A stretch of 14,791 nt of DNA from DASUFI01 sp036274635 (GTDB lineage Bacteria; Planctomycetota; B15-G4). This document shows, piece after piece, positions 1-7,742 of this stretch (position 1 is its first letter; every line of letters starts with the position of its first letter). The stretch covers positions 1 to 14,791 of the forward strand of contig DASUFI010000242.1 of the NCBI GenBank assembly GCA_036274635.1, read 5' to 3'. The notes beneath the pieces were generated by a model. The model saw nothing but the letters and a program-made list of their open reading frames with translations, made no database searches and was not told where the DNA came from. The position numbers were made by a program, and so were the translations under genes.

Positions 1-756
1 GTCCTCGCGCGCCACGACGGCGGGTTCCGCAAGCCGGAAGGCCTGCCGGAGGGCGTGGCCGAGCTGGCGGGCAGCGTGCCGCACGAGGTGCGCTGGGAGA
101 GCGGCGGCGTCGTGCGCGTCGCGGACCCGTGGAGCGGCCAGAAGACGGGTGCCTTCCTCGACCAGCGCGAGAACCAGGCCTGGGCGGCGCGCGCGCTGCC
201 GGTGGGGCGCGCGCTGGACGCCTTCAGCAACGACGGCGGCTTCGCCCTGCACCTGGCGCGGGCGGGTTCGCAGGTGCTGTGCCTCGACGGCAGCGAGACG
301 GCGCTGGCCGGCCTGCGCCGCAACGCGGAGCTGAACGGCCTGTCGCTGGGCGACGCCGACTCGGACGCGGCCCTGCAGCCGGTCAAGGCCAACGTCTTCG
401 AGGCGCTGCGCGCGCTGGTGGAGGCGGGCGAGCGCTTCGACGCCGTGGTGCTCGACCCGCCCGCGCTGGCCAAGCGCAAGGCGCAGATCACCGAGGCCCT
501 GCGCGGCTATCGCGAGCTGAACCTGCGCGCGCTCAGGCTGCTGAGGCAGGGCGGGCGGCTGCTCACCTGCAGCTGCAGCTACCAGCTGGATGAGCGGCAC
601 TTCCTGGAGATGCTGGCCGAGTCGGCATCGGACGCGGGCGTGGACGTGCGCGTGGTGGCGCGGCGCGGCGCGGCGGCCTGCCACCCGCGGCGGTTGGCGT
701 TCCCGGAGTCGGCCTACCTGAAGGCGGCGCTGCTGGAGGTGACCGGCGCCTGGTGA
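1..756 (+). CDS. RlmI-type 23S rRNA cytosine methyltransferase (5'-truncated by window edge)
   Basis: SAM-dependent class I methyltransferase of the RlmI (COG1092) family, which methylates a cytosine C5 in 23S rRNA. The frame is open from base 1, so the 5' end lies outside; a GTG at 55 is internal. About 251 codons are visible of a usual ~390, so the N-terminal PUA domain and part of the linker are missing. Visible motifs are GQKTGAFLDQREN (family signature before the SAM fold), the glycine-rich SAM motif I DAFSNDGGFALHLA, a following acidic LCLDGSE, the VVLDPPALAK motif IV, a Y-R-E-L-N helix, and TCSCS, where the catalytic cysteine of m5C enzymes is expected. The stop TGA is at 754-756 and the next gene starts 27 bp on, so the two may be cotranscribed. 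The family is clear; RlmI versus a related paralogue is not decided. Confidence 0.88.
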   Translation, partial: VLARHDGGFRKPEGLPEGVAELAGSVPHEVRWESGGVVRVADPWSGQKTGAFLDQRENQAWAARALPVGRALDAFSNDGGFALHLARAGSQVLCLDGSETALAGLRRNAELNGLSLGDADSDAALQPVKANVFEALRALVEAGERFDAVVLDPPALAKRKAQITEALRGYRELNLRALRLLRQGGRLLTCSCSYQLDERHFLEMLAESASDAGVDVRVVARRGAAACHPRRLAFPESAYLKAALLEVTGAW

Positions 757-783
757 GCCGCGGCGCGGCTCGGGAGGACGGCC

Positions 784-1395
784 ATGACCTTCGCGCGGAC
801 GTGCCTGGTACTGGTGCTGCTCATGTTCGTCGTGTCGGGCATCGGGCCGGTGGACCGCAAGGTGTGGTTCATGGAGACGGTGCCGGTGATGGTCGGCGGC
901 GCCTGGGTGATGCTGCGCTGGCGCGCCTTCCCGTGGTCGCCGATGTCCGTCGCGCTCATGACCTGGTTCTCGTTCATCCTGTTCGTCGGCGGGCACTGGA
1001 CCTATTCGCTGGTGCCGGCGGGCAACTGGGTGCGCGACGCGCTGGGCTGGCAGCGCAACCCGTGGGACCGCTTCGGCCACTTCTGGCAGGGCGTGATTCC
1101 CGCCATGCTCGGGCGCGAGCTGCTGCTGCGCTGCACCGGGCTGCGGCCGGGCAAGGCGCTGTTCTGGTGCTGCACCTGCATCGCGCTGGCCATCTCGGCC
1201 TTCTACGAGCTGATCGAGTGGTGGACCGTGATGGTCGCGGCGCCGGAACAGGGCCTGGCCTTCCTCGGCGTGCAGGGCGACGTGTGGGACGCGCAGCAGG
1301 ACATGCTGATGGCCCTGTGCGGCGCGCTCACCTCGCTGGTGCTGCTGGCGCGCTGGCAGGACCGGCAGCTGGCGCGGCTGGCGACGGCGGGCTGA
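784..1395 (+). CDS. YjdF/DUF2238-family inner membrane protein
   Basis: A 203-residue integral membrane protein of the DUF2238 (E. coli YjdF) family, biochemical role unknown. Hydrophobic segments lie near residues 4-20, 30-45, 56-75, 120-140 and 172-190. Family signatures are present: WDRFGHF (94-99 and on) with the following helix ending in GRE, FYELIEWW (140-147), and FLGVQGDVWDAQQDM (160-174). The ATG at 784 is supported by GGGAGGA about 7 bases upstream and by the first hydrophobic helix beginning at once. It follows the methyltransferase with a 27-bp gap, so an operon is plausible, though no functional link is evident. The conserved charged residues inside the membrane-proximal motifs suggest transport or an enzymatic role, but that is only inference. 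Confidence 0.87.
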   Translation: MTFARTCLVLVLLMFVVSGIGPVDRKVWFMETVPVMVGGAWVMLRWRAFPWSPMSVALMTWFSFILFVGGHWTYSLVPAGNWVRDALGWQRNPWDRFGHFWQGVIPAMLGRELLLRCTGLRPGKALFWCCTCIALAISAFYELIEWWTVMVAAPEQGLAFLGVQGDVWDAQQDMLMALCGALTSLVLLARWQDRQLARLATAG

Positions 1396-1451
1396 CTCGC
1401 GCCCGAGAGGCATCCAGTACAACGGGGCCCCCGATCCCCGGAGCCTCCGCC

Positions 1452-1934
1452 ATGGGTCCCGTGCTTGCGTCTCGGCGCTCCCGCTTCGTCCCCCGCGCCG
1501 CGCGCGTCGCGGCGCTGCTGCTGGTGGTCGCGGGCGTGGGCCTCGGCGCCGCGCCCGTCGCGCCGCCCGCTCCCGTCGAGACGCTCGAGGACGTGATGCA
1601 GGATCTGAAGTTCGGGCTCAAGCAGCTGACCACGGCGCTGGAGGCCAGGAAGGCGCCCGACGCGCTGAACGCCGTGGGCGACATGCAGCGCCTCGTCGTG
1701 GCGGCCAAGACGCACGAGCCGAGCAACCTCCCCAAGTCCGCCAGCAAGGAAGAGAAGGCGGCGCAGGCCCTGGCCTTCCGCCGCGACCTCATCGGCGTGC
1801 TGCGCGAGCTGGCGGACATCGAGGTGGACGTGCTCGACGCGCACCTCGATCAGGCGCTGGAGAAGGTCAACGGGCCGCTGATCCAGATGCGCGACGCGGG
1901 CCACAAGAAATACAAGGACAAGGGCGGGCGCTGA
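1452..1934 (+). CDS. Exported cytochrome b562-like four-helix haem protein
   Basis: A 160-residue protein with an N-terminal signal segment (Arg-rich start, hydrophobic core near residues 17-33) followed by a mostly helical domain. That domain resembles soluble cytochrome b562: LEDVMQDLK near residues 45-53 matches the start of helix 1, where a methionine (here Met49) is a haem ligand. AGHKKYKDK near the C-terminus puts a histidine (His151) at the position of the second axial ligand. The middle FRRDLIGVLRELADIEVDVL fits helix 3. No CXXCH is present, so haem would be non-covalent. The ATG at 1452 is chosen because GGAG sits 8 bases upstream and a signal peptide follows; the same frame is open back to 753, but that part is a shadow of the preceding membrane gene. 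Likely periplasmic; haem binding is inferred, not shown. Confidence 0.72.
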   Translation: MGPVLASRRSRFVPRAARVAALLLVVAGVGLGAAPVAPPAPVETLEDVMQDLKFGLKQLTTALEARKAPDALNAVGDMQRLVVAAKTHEPSNLPKSASKEEKAAQALAFRRDLIGVLRELADIEVDVLDAHLDQALEKVNGPLIQMRDAGHKKYKDKGGR

Positions 1935-1937
1935 CGC

Positions 1938-4721
1938 TCAGGCGGGCGGCGCGCCCCGCAGCCGCTCCTGCCACTGACGCACGAGGAGCAGGGCGTCGAG
2001 GGGCGCGATGGCGTCGGTGTCCAGCCCCGCCAGCTCGTCCAGCACCGCCGCGCCGGGGCGCGGGAACAGCGGCTCGGTGACGGGCGGCGCCTCGGCGGCG
2101 CCGGCCGGCGGCTCGCCCGCCGCCGGCCGCAGATCCGGCGCGCGCTGCTCGAGATCGTGCAGGATGCGCTGCGCGCGCGCGATGACCGGCTGGGGCACGC
2201 CGGCGAGGCGCGCGACGTGCAGGCCGTAGCTGCGGTCCGTGCCGCCGGGCACGATGCGGTGCAGGAAGACGATGTCCTCGCCCTCCTCGTGCACGGCCAC
2301 GTTCACGTTGCGCACGGCGGGGAACTCGTCGGCGAGGTCCACCAGCTCGTGGTAGTGCGTGGCGAACAGTGTCCGCGCGCCCACCTTCTCGTAGAGCCAC
2401 TCGCAGATGGCCCACGCGAGCGAGAGGCCGTCCCAGGTGGAGGTGCCGCGGCCCACCTCGTCGAGGATCACGAGGGAGCGCTCGGTGGCTTGGTTGAGGA
2501 TGGCGGCGGTCTCGGTCATCTCGACCATGAAGGTGGAGGCGCCGGCGGAGAGGTCGTCGGCGCTGCCGATGCGCGTGAAGATGCGGTCCACGACCCCGAC
2601 GCGCGCGGAGGCGGCGGGCACGAAGCTGCCCACCTGCGCGAGCAGCACGAGCAGCGCCACCTGGCGGATGTAGGTGGACTTGCCGGCCATGTTGGGGCCG
2701 GTGACCAGCAGCAGGCGCGCGGCGCCGCGGTCGAGGAGCACGTCGTTGGGCACGCAGCGGCCGGCGGGCAGCAGGGTGTCCAGCACGGGGTGGCGGCCGT
2801 CGCGGATGTCGAGGACGTCGCCGTCGTCCACGTCGGGCCGGATCCAGCCGCGCTCGCGGGCGAGGCGCCCGAAGCCGCACAGCACGTCGACGCGCGCCAC
2901 GGCGCGGGCGAGCAGGCGCAGGGCCTCGCCGTCCTGCGCGGCCAGCTCGCGCAGCTCGAGGAAGAGCTTCGTCTCGAGGGCGCGCGCTTGCTCGTCGGCC
3001 TGCAGGATGGAGGTCTCCAGCTCCTTGAGCTCCGGCGTGATGTAGCGCTCCGCGCCGGCCAGCGTCTGCTTGCGGATGTAATGGGACGGGATGCGCGCGG
3101 CGTGCGCGTGGCCGACCTCGATGTAGTAGCCGAAGACACGGTTGAAGCCGACCTTCAGGGCGGGCAGGCCGGCGCGCGCGGCCTCCTCGGCCTGGAAGCG
3201 GGCGACGGCGGCGGCGCCGTCGTCGCGCAGGGCGCGCAGCTCGTCGAGGCGCGCGTTCCAGCCGGGCGCGATGAGGCCGCCCTCGTTGAGCGCCAGGGGC
3301 GGGCTCTCGGCAAGGCCGCGCTGCAGGGCGTCGAGCAGCGTCGGCAGCGGCTCGATGCGCGCGCCGGCCTCGGCCAGCGGCGCGGAGTCGCAGCCGGCGA
3401 GCGCGGCGCGCAGCTCGGGCGCGAGGGAGAGGGCGGCGCGCACGGCGGCGAGGTCGCGCGGCGAGGCGCGGCCGGCCAGCAGGCGCGTGGCGAGGCGCTC
3501 GAGGTCGGGCATGCGTGCCAGCGAGGCGAGCAGCCGCTCGTGCAGGTCGCGGCGCGCGAGCAGCTCGGCCACGGCCGACTGGCGGCGGGCGATGCGCTCG
3601 GGCTCCACCAGCGGCGCCACCAGCCACTCGCGCAGCAGGCGCGCGCCCATGGCCGTGGCGGTGCGGTCGAGGACCGAGAGCAGGCTGCCCTCGCGGCGGC
3701 CCTCGCGCTGGGTGGCCAGCAGCTCGAGGCAGCCGCGCGTGGCGCGGTCGAGCGCCGCCGCGCGCGACGGGTCGTGGACGCGCAGGCCGGACACGGCCGG
3801 CAGCGTGCCGCGCTGGGTCTCGCGCACGTAGGCCAGCACCGCGCCCGCGGCGCGCACGGCGGGCGCGTCGTCGGACAGGCCGAAGCCGGCCAGCGACGCG
3901 ACGCGCAGCTGCTCGCGCAGCAGGCCCGGCGCGTTGGCGGCGGCGAAGGTCCACTCCGCGCCGCGCACCAGCGGCGCGCGGCTGGCGCTGCGCAGGCGCG
4001 TGACCAGCGGGCCGGCCTCGCCGTGCAGCAGCGACTCGGGGCAGAGGATCTCGGCGGGATCGAGGCGCGCGACCTCGTCGCCCACGCGCTCGGTGGCCAC
4101 GTCGGCCACGGTGAAGGCGCCCGTGGAGACGTCCAGCCACGCGAGGCCGCAGCGCTCGCCGGCGGGCGCGACGGAGAGCAGCCAGTTGCTGGCCCGGCGG
4201 TCGAGCAGGTCGTCCTCGAGCACCGTGCCGGCCGTGACGATGCGCGTGACCTGCCGGTCGACGAGGCCCTTGGCGAGGCGCGGGTCCTCCATCTGATCGC
4301 ACAAGGCCACGCGAAAGCCGGCGCGGATGAGCTGCTGCAGGTAGCCCTCGTGGGCCTTCACCGGCACGCCGGCCATGGGCAGCGCGCCTTCGCCCTTGCT
4401 GCGGCTGGTGAGCGTGATGCCCAGCACGCGCGAGGCGGTGACGGCGTCCTCGCCGAAGAGCTCGTAGAAGTCGCCCATGCGGAAGAGCAGCAGGGCGTCG
4501 GGCGCCTCGGCCTTGGCGCGCAGGTACTGCTCCATCATGGGCGTGGTGCGCGGCGCCTCGTCCTCGCGAGCGGGACGGGCCGCGGCGCGCGCCTCGGCGG
4601 CCGAGGCCGAGAGGGTGCGCGCGGCGGCCGGGGTCATGGCGCGCGGTCGGGCGGCGCGGGCGGGGGCGGGCGCCTCGCGAGCAGGCTCGAAGAGTGAACG
4701 CTGGGAGTCATCCTTCGGCAT
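1938..4721 (-). CDS. mutS: DNA mismatch repair protein MutS
   Basis: MutS recognises mismatches and insertion loops and, as an ATP-driven clamp, recruits MutL. The 927-residue protein has the complete domain set. The mismatch-binding Phe-x-Glu is in MGDFYELF (Phe85, Glu87). Connector, lever and clamp regions fill the middle. The ATPase has Walker A GPNMAGKST (675-683), then FMVEMTETAAIL, Walker B with Asp754-Glu755 in VILDEVGRGTS, and THYHEL. The C-terminal helical segment is also present. The start chosen is the ATG at 4721 (MPKDDSQRSLF); the frame is open to 4979, but that part overlaps the divergent FG-GAP gene. Residues 1-58 are an Ala/Arg-rich extension before TTPMMEQYL, absent from E. 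coli MutS (853 aa); an ATG at 4637 is an alternative. No Shine-Dalgarno precedes 4721, but TACAAT does. No mutL is adjacent. The 3' end faces the b562-like gene with 3 bp between stops. Confidence 0.97.
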   Translation of the reverse strand: MPKDDSQRSLFEPAREAPAPARAARPRAMTPAAARTLSASAAEARAAARPAREDEAPRTTPMMEQYLRAKAEAPDALLLFRMGDFYELFGEDAVTASRVLGITLTSRSKGEGALPMAGVPVKAHEGYLQQLIRAGFRVALCDQMEDPRLAKGLVDRQVTRIVTAGTVLEDDLLDRRASNWLLSVAPAGERCGLAWLDVSTGAFTVADVATERVGDEVARLDPAEILCPESLLHGEAGPLVTRLRSASRAPLVRGAEWTFAAANAPGLLREQLRVASLAGFGLSDDAPAVRAAGAVLAYVRETQRGTLPAVSGLRVHDPSRAAALDRATRGCLELLATQREGRREGSLLSVLDRTATAMGARLLREWLVAPLVEPERIARRQSAVAELLARRDLHERLLASLARMPDLERLATRLLAGRASPRDLAAVRAALSLAPELRAALAGCDSAPLAEAGARIEPLPTLLDALQRGLAESPPLALNEGGLIAPGWNARLDELRALRDDGAAAVARFQAEEAARAGLPALKVGFNRVFGYYIEVGHAHAARIPSHYIRKQTLAGAERYITPELKELETSILQADEQARALETKLFLELRELAAQDGEALRLLARAVARVDVLCGFGRLARERGWIRPDVDDGDVLDIRDGRHPVLDTLLPAGRCVPNDVLLDRGAARLLLVTGPNMAGKSTYIRQVALLVLLAQVGSFVPAASARVGVVDRIFTRIGSADDLSAGASTFMVEMTETAAILNQATERSLVILDEVGRGTSTWDGLSLAWAICEWLYEKVGARTLFATHYHELVDLADEFPAVRNVNVAVHEEGEDIVFLHRIVPGGTDRSYGLHVARLAGVPQPVIARAQRILHDLEQRAPDLRPAAGEPPAGAAEAPPVTEPLFPRPGAAVLDELAGLDTDAIAPLDALLLVRQWQERLRGAPPA

Positions 4722-4797
4722 GCCGAGGGATTGTATGGCAGCGCCCCATGCAGCGTGGCACGGCCGGTAGGATGGGCGTCGTCGCGGAGTCCAGGCC
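4722..4797. promoter_or_regulatory. Divergent promoter region between mutS and FG-GAP gene
   Basis: This 76-bp gap must carry both leftward and rightward starts. On the minus strand TACAAT (complement of 4730-4735) ends 8 bases before the mutS ATG, which would give an almost leaderless transcript. On the plus strand TAGGAT (4768-4773) is a -10-like hexamer, with GGAG (4786-4789) as ribosome binding site 8 bases before the ATG at 4798. No convincing -35 boxes are visible at the expected spacing, so these are candidates only. Confidence 0.35.
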
Positions 4798-7593
4798 ATG
4801 GGTGGCTGGTCGAGGTTCGCGTTCGGCATGCTCCTCGCGCCGGTTGTGGCTGCACAGCAGGTGTTGCTCGAGGTGCCAACCTCCTTCCCGTACGAGATCG
4901 ATCCCGTCCAGGCCGTGCTGCTCGGCGATGCGGACGGCGACGGCGTGACGGATGTGCTGGTGGCCGACGGCACGTTCATCGATTCCGAGTTCGGCGGCTG
5001 GCAGAAGGGCCGCTACACGGCTCGGTCGGGGGCTGATGGCTCGGTGATCTACGTCGTGTCCGGCCAGGCGCCAGCCGAAGCGCTCGGACTTGCGCTGACG
5101 GATATGGGCGATCTGGACGGCGACGGCACGGGCGACGCCTTCGTTCTCGCCGAGCCGTTTGGATGCTTCGTGTCGGGCGTGGACGGCTCCGTCCTGGCCC
5201 GGGTCACGGACGCGACTTCCTATCTCTACGGCATGGTCGTGCGCGTGCCCGACGTGAATGGCGACGGGCTCGACGACGTGCTCGTGGGAGCGCCCGAGGA
5301 CACGTCGGCCGGCGGCGGCTCGGCGCGCCTGCACTCCGGCCGCAACGGTGCCGTGCTCCTGACGTTGGCCGGCGATGCCCCCTTGGACGAGTTGGGCGCG
5401 GCCGTGGCGGCGCCCGGCGACCTCGACGGCGACGGGATCAGCGATCTCGCCATCGCGACCGACCGCCCGCCCGGTGCGGCGCCCGAGATCGTGCGCGCGT
5501 ATTCGGCGACAACCGGCGCGGTGCTGTTCGAGCTGATCGGGGGGCCGCCGTTCTCCGCCTTCGCAGGCGATGACTTCGGTCGCGCGCTCGGCGCGGCGGG
5601 CGACATCGACCTTGACGGCGTGCCGGACCTGCTGGTCGGAATGGCACACGACACGTCGGCCGAGGGGCTGGGCAACATCCGCGTGTACTCGGGTGCCACC
5701 GGTCAGCTCGTGCTGGGTGTCACGTTCGAGGACGGCAGTCCCGAGGCGGGCAGGCTCCTGGCGGGGCTGGGCGACCTCGACGGCGACGGCTGGCCCGACT
5801 TCGCAGCCACCCACAGCCAGAGCCCGGACTACGCCGGATCCGTTCGGTTGTTCTCAGGCTCCGACGGCGCCGAGCGGGCGCGCCTGCTCGGTGGCGCGCT
5901 CTCCGTGGACTTCCTGGGTCTGGACCTGCGCGTCACCCCCGACTTCGACGGGGATGGTGACGCCGAGCTGCTCGTCGCTTCCGACGAGCTGGTCCTCCTC
6001 GTGGCCGGCGCCATGCCGGCGGCCACACCGGTGGCGCAGACTTGGGGCGGCGCAGGCAAGGGGCAGCTGTTCGGCGCTGCCCTCGCCGGAGCGGGGGACG
6101 TGGACGGCGACGGCCGTGATGACGTCGCGATCGGCGTACCCGAGGACGACTCGCTTGGCCCGTCCGCTGGTGGCGTGCGCGCGTACGCGGGAGAGACCGG
6201 TGCGCTGCTGTGGGCACGCAGTGGCACGCTGCCGTACGCGCGCCTGGGCAGTGCCGTGGCCGCGGCAGGCGATGTGGACGGGGACGGGCGCTCCGATGTG
6301 ATCGCCGGCGCCCCGGCCCTCGGTCCAGCCGGCGGGCTTCCGGGCCACGTCCAGCTTCTGTCGGGTGCAGACGGGAGCGTGCTGCGGGAGTGGGTCGGCA
6401 CCGCCGCTGGCGATGGCTTCGGCGCGGCTGTGGCGGGACCGGGCGATCTCGACGGCGACAATGTCCCCGACATCGCGGTAGGCGCGCCACAACACTTCGA
6501 CGCGACCACGGATGGCGGCCTAGTGCTCATCTACTCGGGAGCTACGGGCCAACTGCTGGGCCAGCTCGGCTCGACGTCGACCGGCGCGGCCCTGGGCGCC
6601 GCGCTGTCACCGCTGGGCGACCAGGACGGAGACGGGTCGCTCGACCTGCTGGCCGGCGCACCGTTCGAGCGGGTCAAGATCGGTGCCTTCTCCCTCGCGG
6701 CTGGCGCCGTGCGCGTGCTCGACGGGAGCGGCCAGGTGCAGCTGATGGTCAAAGGCAGCGTGAAGGATGGGTCCTTCGGGGCGGTCGTCGCCGGAGCGGG
6801 CGATCTCGATGGCAACGGCGCGCCTGACTGGGCCGCCGGCTCGCCGACTGAGGGAGACGTGCTGGACGGGGTCGTGGGCCGGGTGCGCGCATACTCGGGG
6901 GTGCGCGAGCTCTACGACTTCGGCGCTTCGGAGGCTGGCGCGGACGTGGGCAGGGCCTTGGCGGCCGGCCGCGATGTCGACGGTGACGGCGTACCCGATG
7001 TCGTTGTTCCCACGCCCGAGACCATCGCGCAACTGATCCAGGTGCACGTCTTGAGCGGCCCGGGAGGGCGAGCCGCGAGCACGCTGGGCGCCGGGGGATT
7101 CGGGCTCATCTCCGCGCTCTCCGTGTCGCTCGTCGATGTCGATGCCAGTGGCCGCGCCGAGGTGCTCCTGGGTGCGCCGGACGTCGGTGAGCACACAGGA
7201 CAGGTCGACCTCTACGAGCCGAGTGCGTCCTGGGAGGCGCTGGCCCCCGGCCTGGCGGGTGAGGCGGGCGTGCCCCGCCTCGACGGCAGCGGTGCGCTTG
7301 TGTCCGGCTCGCTCGTTTCCGTCGCGCTCGAACACGCAGCGCCCGGCTCGCCGGGGCTCCTCTTCGTCGGGTTCGCCGAGGTCGATGCGCCTTTCCTGGG
7401 CGGGGTGCTGGTGCCTTCACCTGACGTCGTGGCGGGCTTCATCACGAATGCCTCAGGCCAGCACGCATGGGCCGCGCCCTGGCCCGGCGGCCTTCCACCA
7501 GGCAGCTCCATGTATGTCCAAGCGTGGATCCTCGACCCCTCGGCCGCGGAGGGTGCCGCGGCGAGTCAGGCGCTCACGGCCAGCGTGCCGTGA
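4798..7593 (+). CDS. Exported FG-GAP repeat (double beta-propeller) protein with shared C-terminal module
   Basis: A 931-residue protein with a short signal peptide (hydrophobic stretch ending AAQQ near residue 21). It carries 14 FG-GAP/VCBS-type motifs of the calcium-loop form D-x-D-G-D-G-x-x-D, starting near residues 44, 105, 152, 208, 269, 326, 382, 434, 492, 550, 608, 669, 726 and 780. The spacing of 47-61 residues is blade-sized, and many are followed by V-G-A-P and a Y-S-G-A-T-G turn. The last motif (DVDASGRAE) is degenerate. Residues 824-931 are a separate domain with FLGGVLVPSPDV and PWPGGLPPG, shared with the 10165-10962 protein. GGAG 8 bases upstream supports the ATG at 4798. Extracellular or periplasmic location is expected. 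FG-GAP proteins bind calcium and often act in adhesion or ligand binding; the actual ligand is unknown. Codon choice looks slightly less G/C-biased than in glnA. Confidence 0.9.
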   Translation: MGGWSRFAFGMLLAPVVAAQQVLLEVPTSFPYEIDPVQAVLLGDADGDGVTDVLVADGTFIDSEFGGWQKGRYTARSGADGSVIYVVSGQAPAEALGLALTDMGDLDGDGTGDAFVLAEPFGCFVSGVDGSVLARVTDATSYLYGMVVRVPDVNGDGLDDVLVGAPEDTSAGGGSARLHSGRNGAVLLTLAGDAPLDELGAAVAAPGDLDGDGISDLAIATDRPPGAAPEIVRAYSATTGAVLFELIGGPPFSAFAGDDFGRALGAAGDIDLDGVPDLLVGMAHDTSAEGLGNIRVYSGATGQLVLGVTFEDGSPEAGRLLAGLGDLDGDGWPDFAATHSQSPDYAGSVRLFSGSDGAERARLLGGALSVDFLGLDLRVTPDFDGDGDAELLVASDELVLLVAGAMPAATPVAQTWGGAGKGQLFGAALAGAGDVDGDGRDDVAIGVPEDDSLGPSAGGVRAYAGETGALLWARSGTLPYARLGSAVAAAGDVDGDGRSDVIAGAPALGPAGGLPGHVQLLSGADGSVLREWVGTAAGDGFGAAVAGPGDLDGDNVPDIAVGAPQHFDATTDGGLVLIYSGATGQLLGQLGSTSTGAALGAALSPLGDQDGDGSLDLLAGAPFERVKIGAFSLAAGAVRVLDGSGQVQLMVKGSVKDGSFGAVVAGAGDLDGNGAPDWAAGSPTEGDVLDGVVGRVRAYSGVRELYDFGASEAGADVGRALAAGRDVDGDGVPDVVVPTPETIAQLIQVHVLSGPGGRAASTLGAGGFGLISALSVSLVDVDASGRAEVLLGAPDVGEHTGQVDLYEPSASWEALAPGLAGEAGVPRLDGSGALVSGSLVSVALEHAAPGSPGLLFVGFAEVDAPFLGGVLVPSPDVVAGFITNASGQHAWAAPWPGGLPPGSSMYVQAWILDPSAAEGAAASQALTASVP

Positions 7594-7602
7594 GTCGACG
7601 GG

Positions 7603-7626
7603 CCGGCCAGGCCCCTGCCTGGCTGG
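7603..7626. terminator. Hairpin between convergent genes
   Basis: A 9-bp stem (7603-7611 paired with 7618-7626, one G-T pair) with the 6-base loop CCCCTG. It sits 10 bases after the FG-GAP stop and just beyond the stop of the minus-strand micro-gene, so it could end transcription from both sides. There is no U-run, so factor-independent termination is uncertain. Confidence 0.45.
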
Positions 7627-7627
7627 G

Positions 7628-7732
7628 CTAGACGCGCAGGCCGCTGAACAGCGTGAGCGTGACGGTGGCCGCCACGAGCACGAGCGCAGCGAAGAGCCAG
7701 CGCATGTCGATGTTCTTGGTGGACGTGTTCAT
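7628..7732 (-). CDS. Small single-span membrane protein (34 aa)
   Basis: A 34-codon reading frame from ATG (7732-7730) to TAG (7630-7628). The peptide begins MNTSTKNIDMRW, then a hydrophobic segment LFAALVLVAATVTLTLF of about 17 residues, and ends SGLRV, which reads as one membrane span with short polar tails. Support comes from GGAG placed 6 bases before the ATG, third codon positions almost all G or C as in neighbouring genes, and a hairpin just after the stop. I do not recognise a family. It could be a small subunit or regulator of a membrane complex, but no neighbour points to one. The chance of a random frame having this start signal, codon bias and hydrophobic pattern together is low, but it is short. 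Confidence 0.6.
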   Translation of the reverse strand: MNTSTKNIDMRWLFAALVLVAATVTLTLFSGLRV

Positions 7733-7738
7733 GAAGAT

Positions 7739-7742
7739 CTCC
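7739..7742 (-). promoter_or_regulatory. Ribosome binding site of the 34-aa membrane gene
   Basis: On the minus strand GGAG is separated by ATCTTC (6 bases) from the ATG at 7732. This is what fixes the start of the micro-gene. Confidence 0.55.

Noticed and set aside
753..1451. Long 5' extension of the b562-like frame.
   Set aside because: It overlaps the DUF2238 gene in another frame, and the ribosome site and signal peptide point to ATG 1452.
2157..4697. 846-codon open frame on the plus strand opposite mutS, and an 811-codon minus frame at 1867-4302.
   Set aside because: Both are GC-driven shadows of mutS with low-complexity Ala/Arg/Gly/His composition and no domain; mutS itself is unmistakable.
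4722..4979. Upstream extension of the mutS frame to 4979.
   Set aside because: It overlaps the start of the divergent FG-GAP gene and does not resemble MutS.
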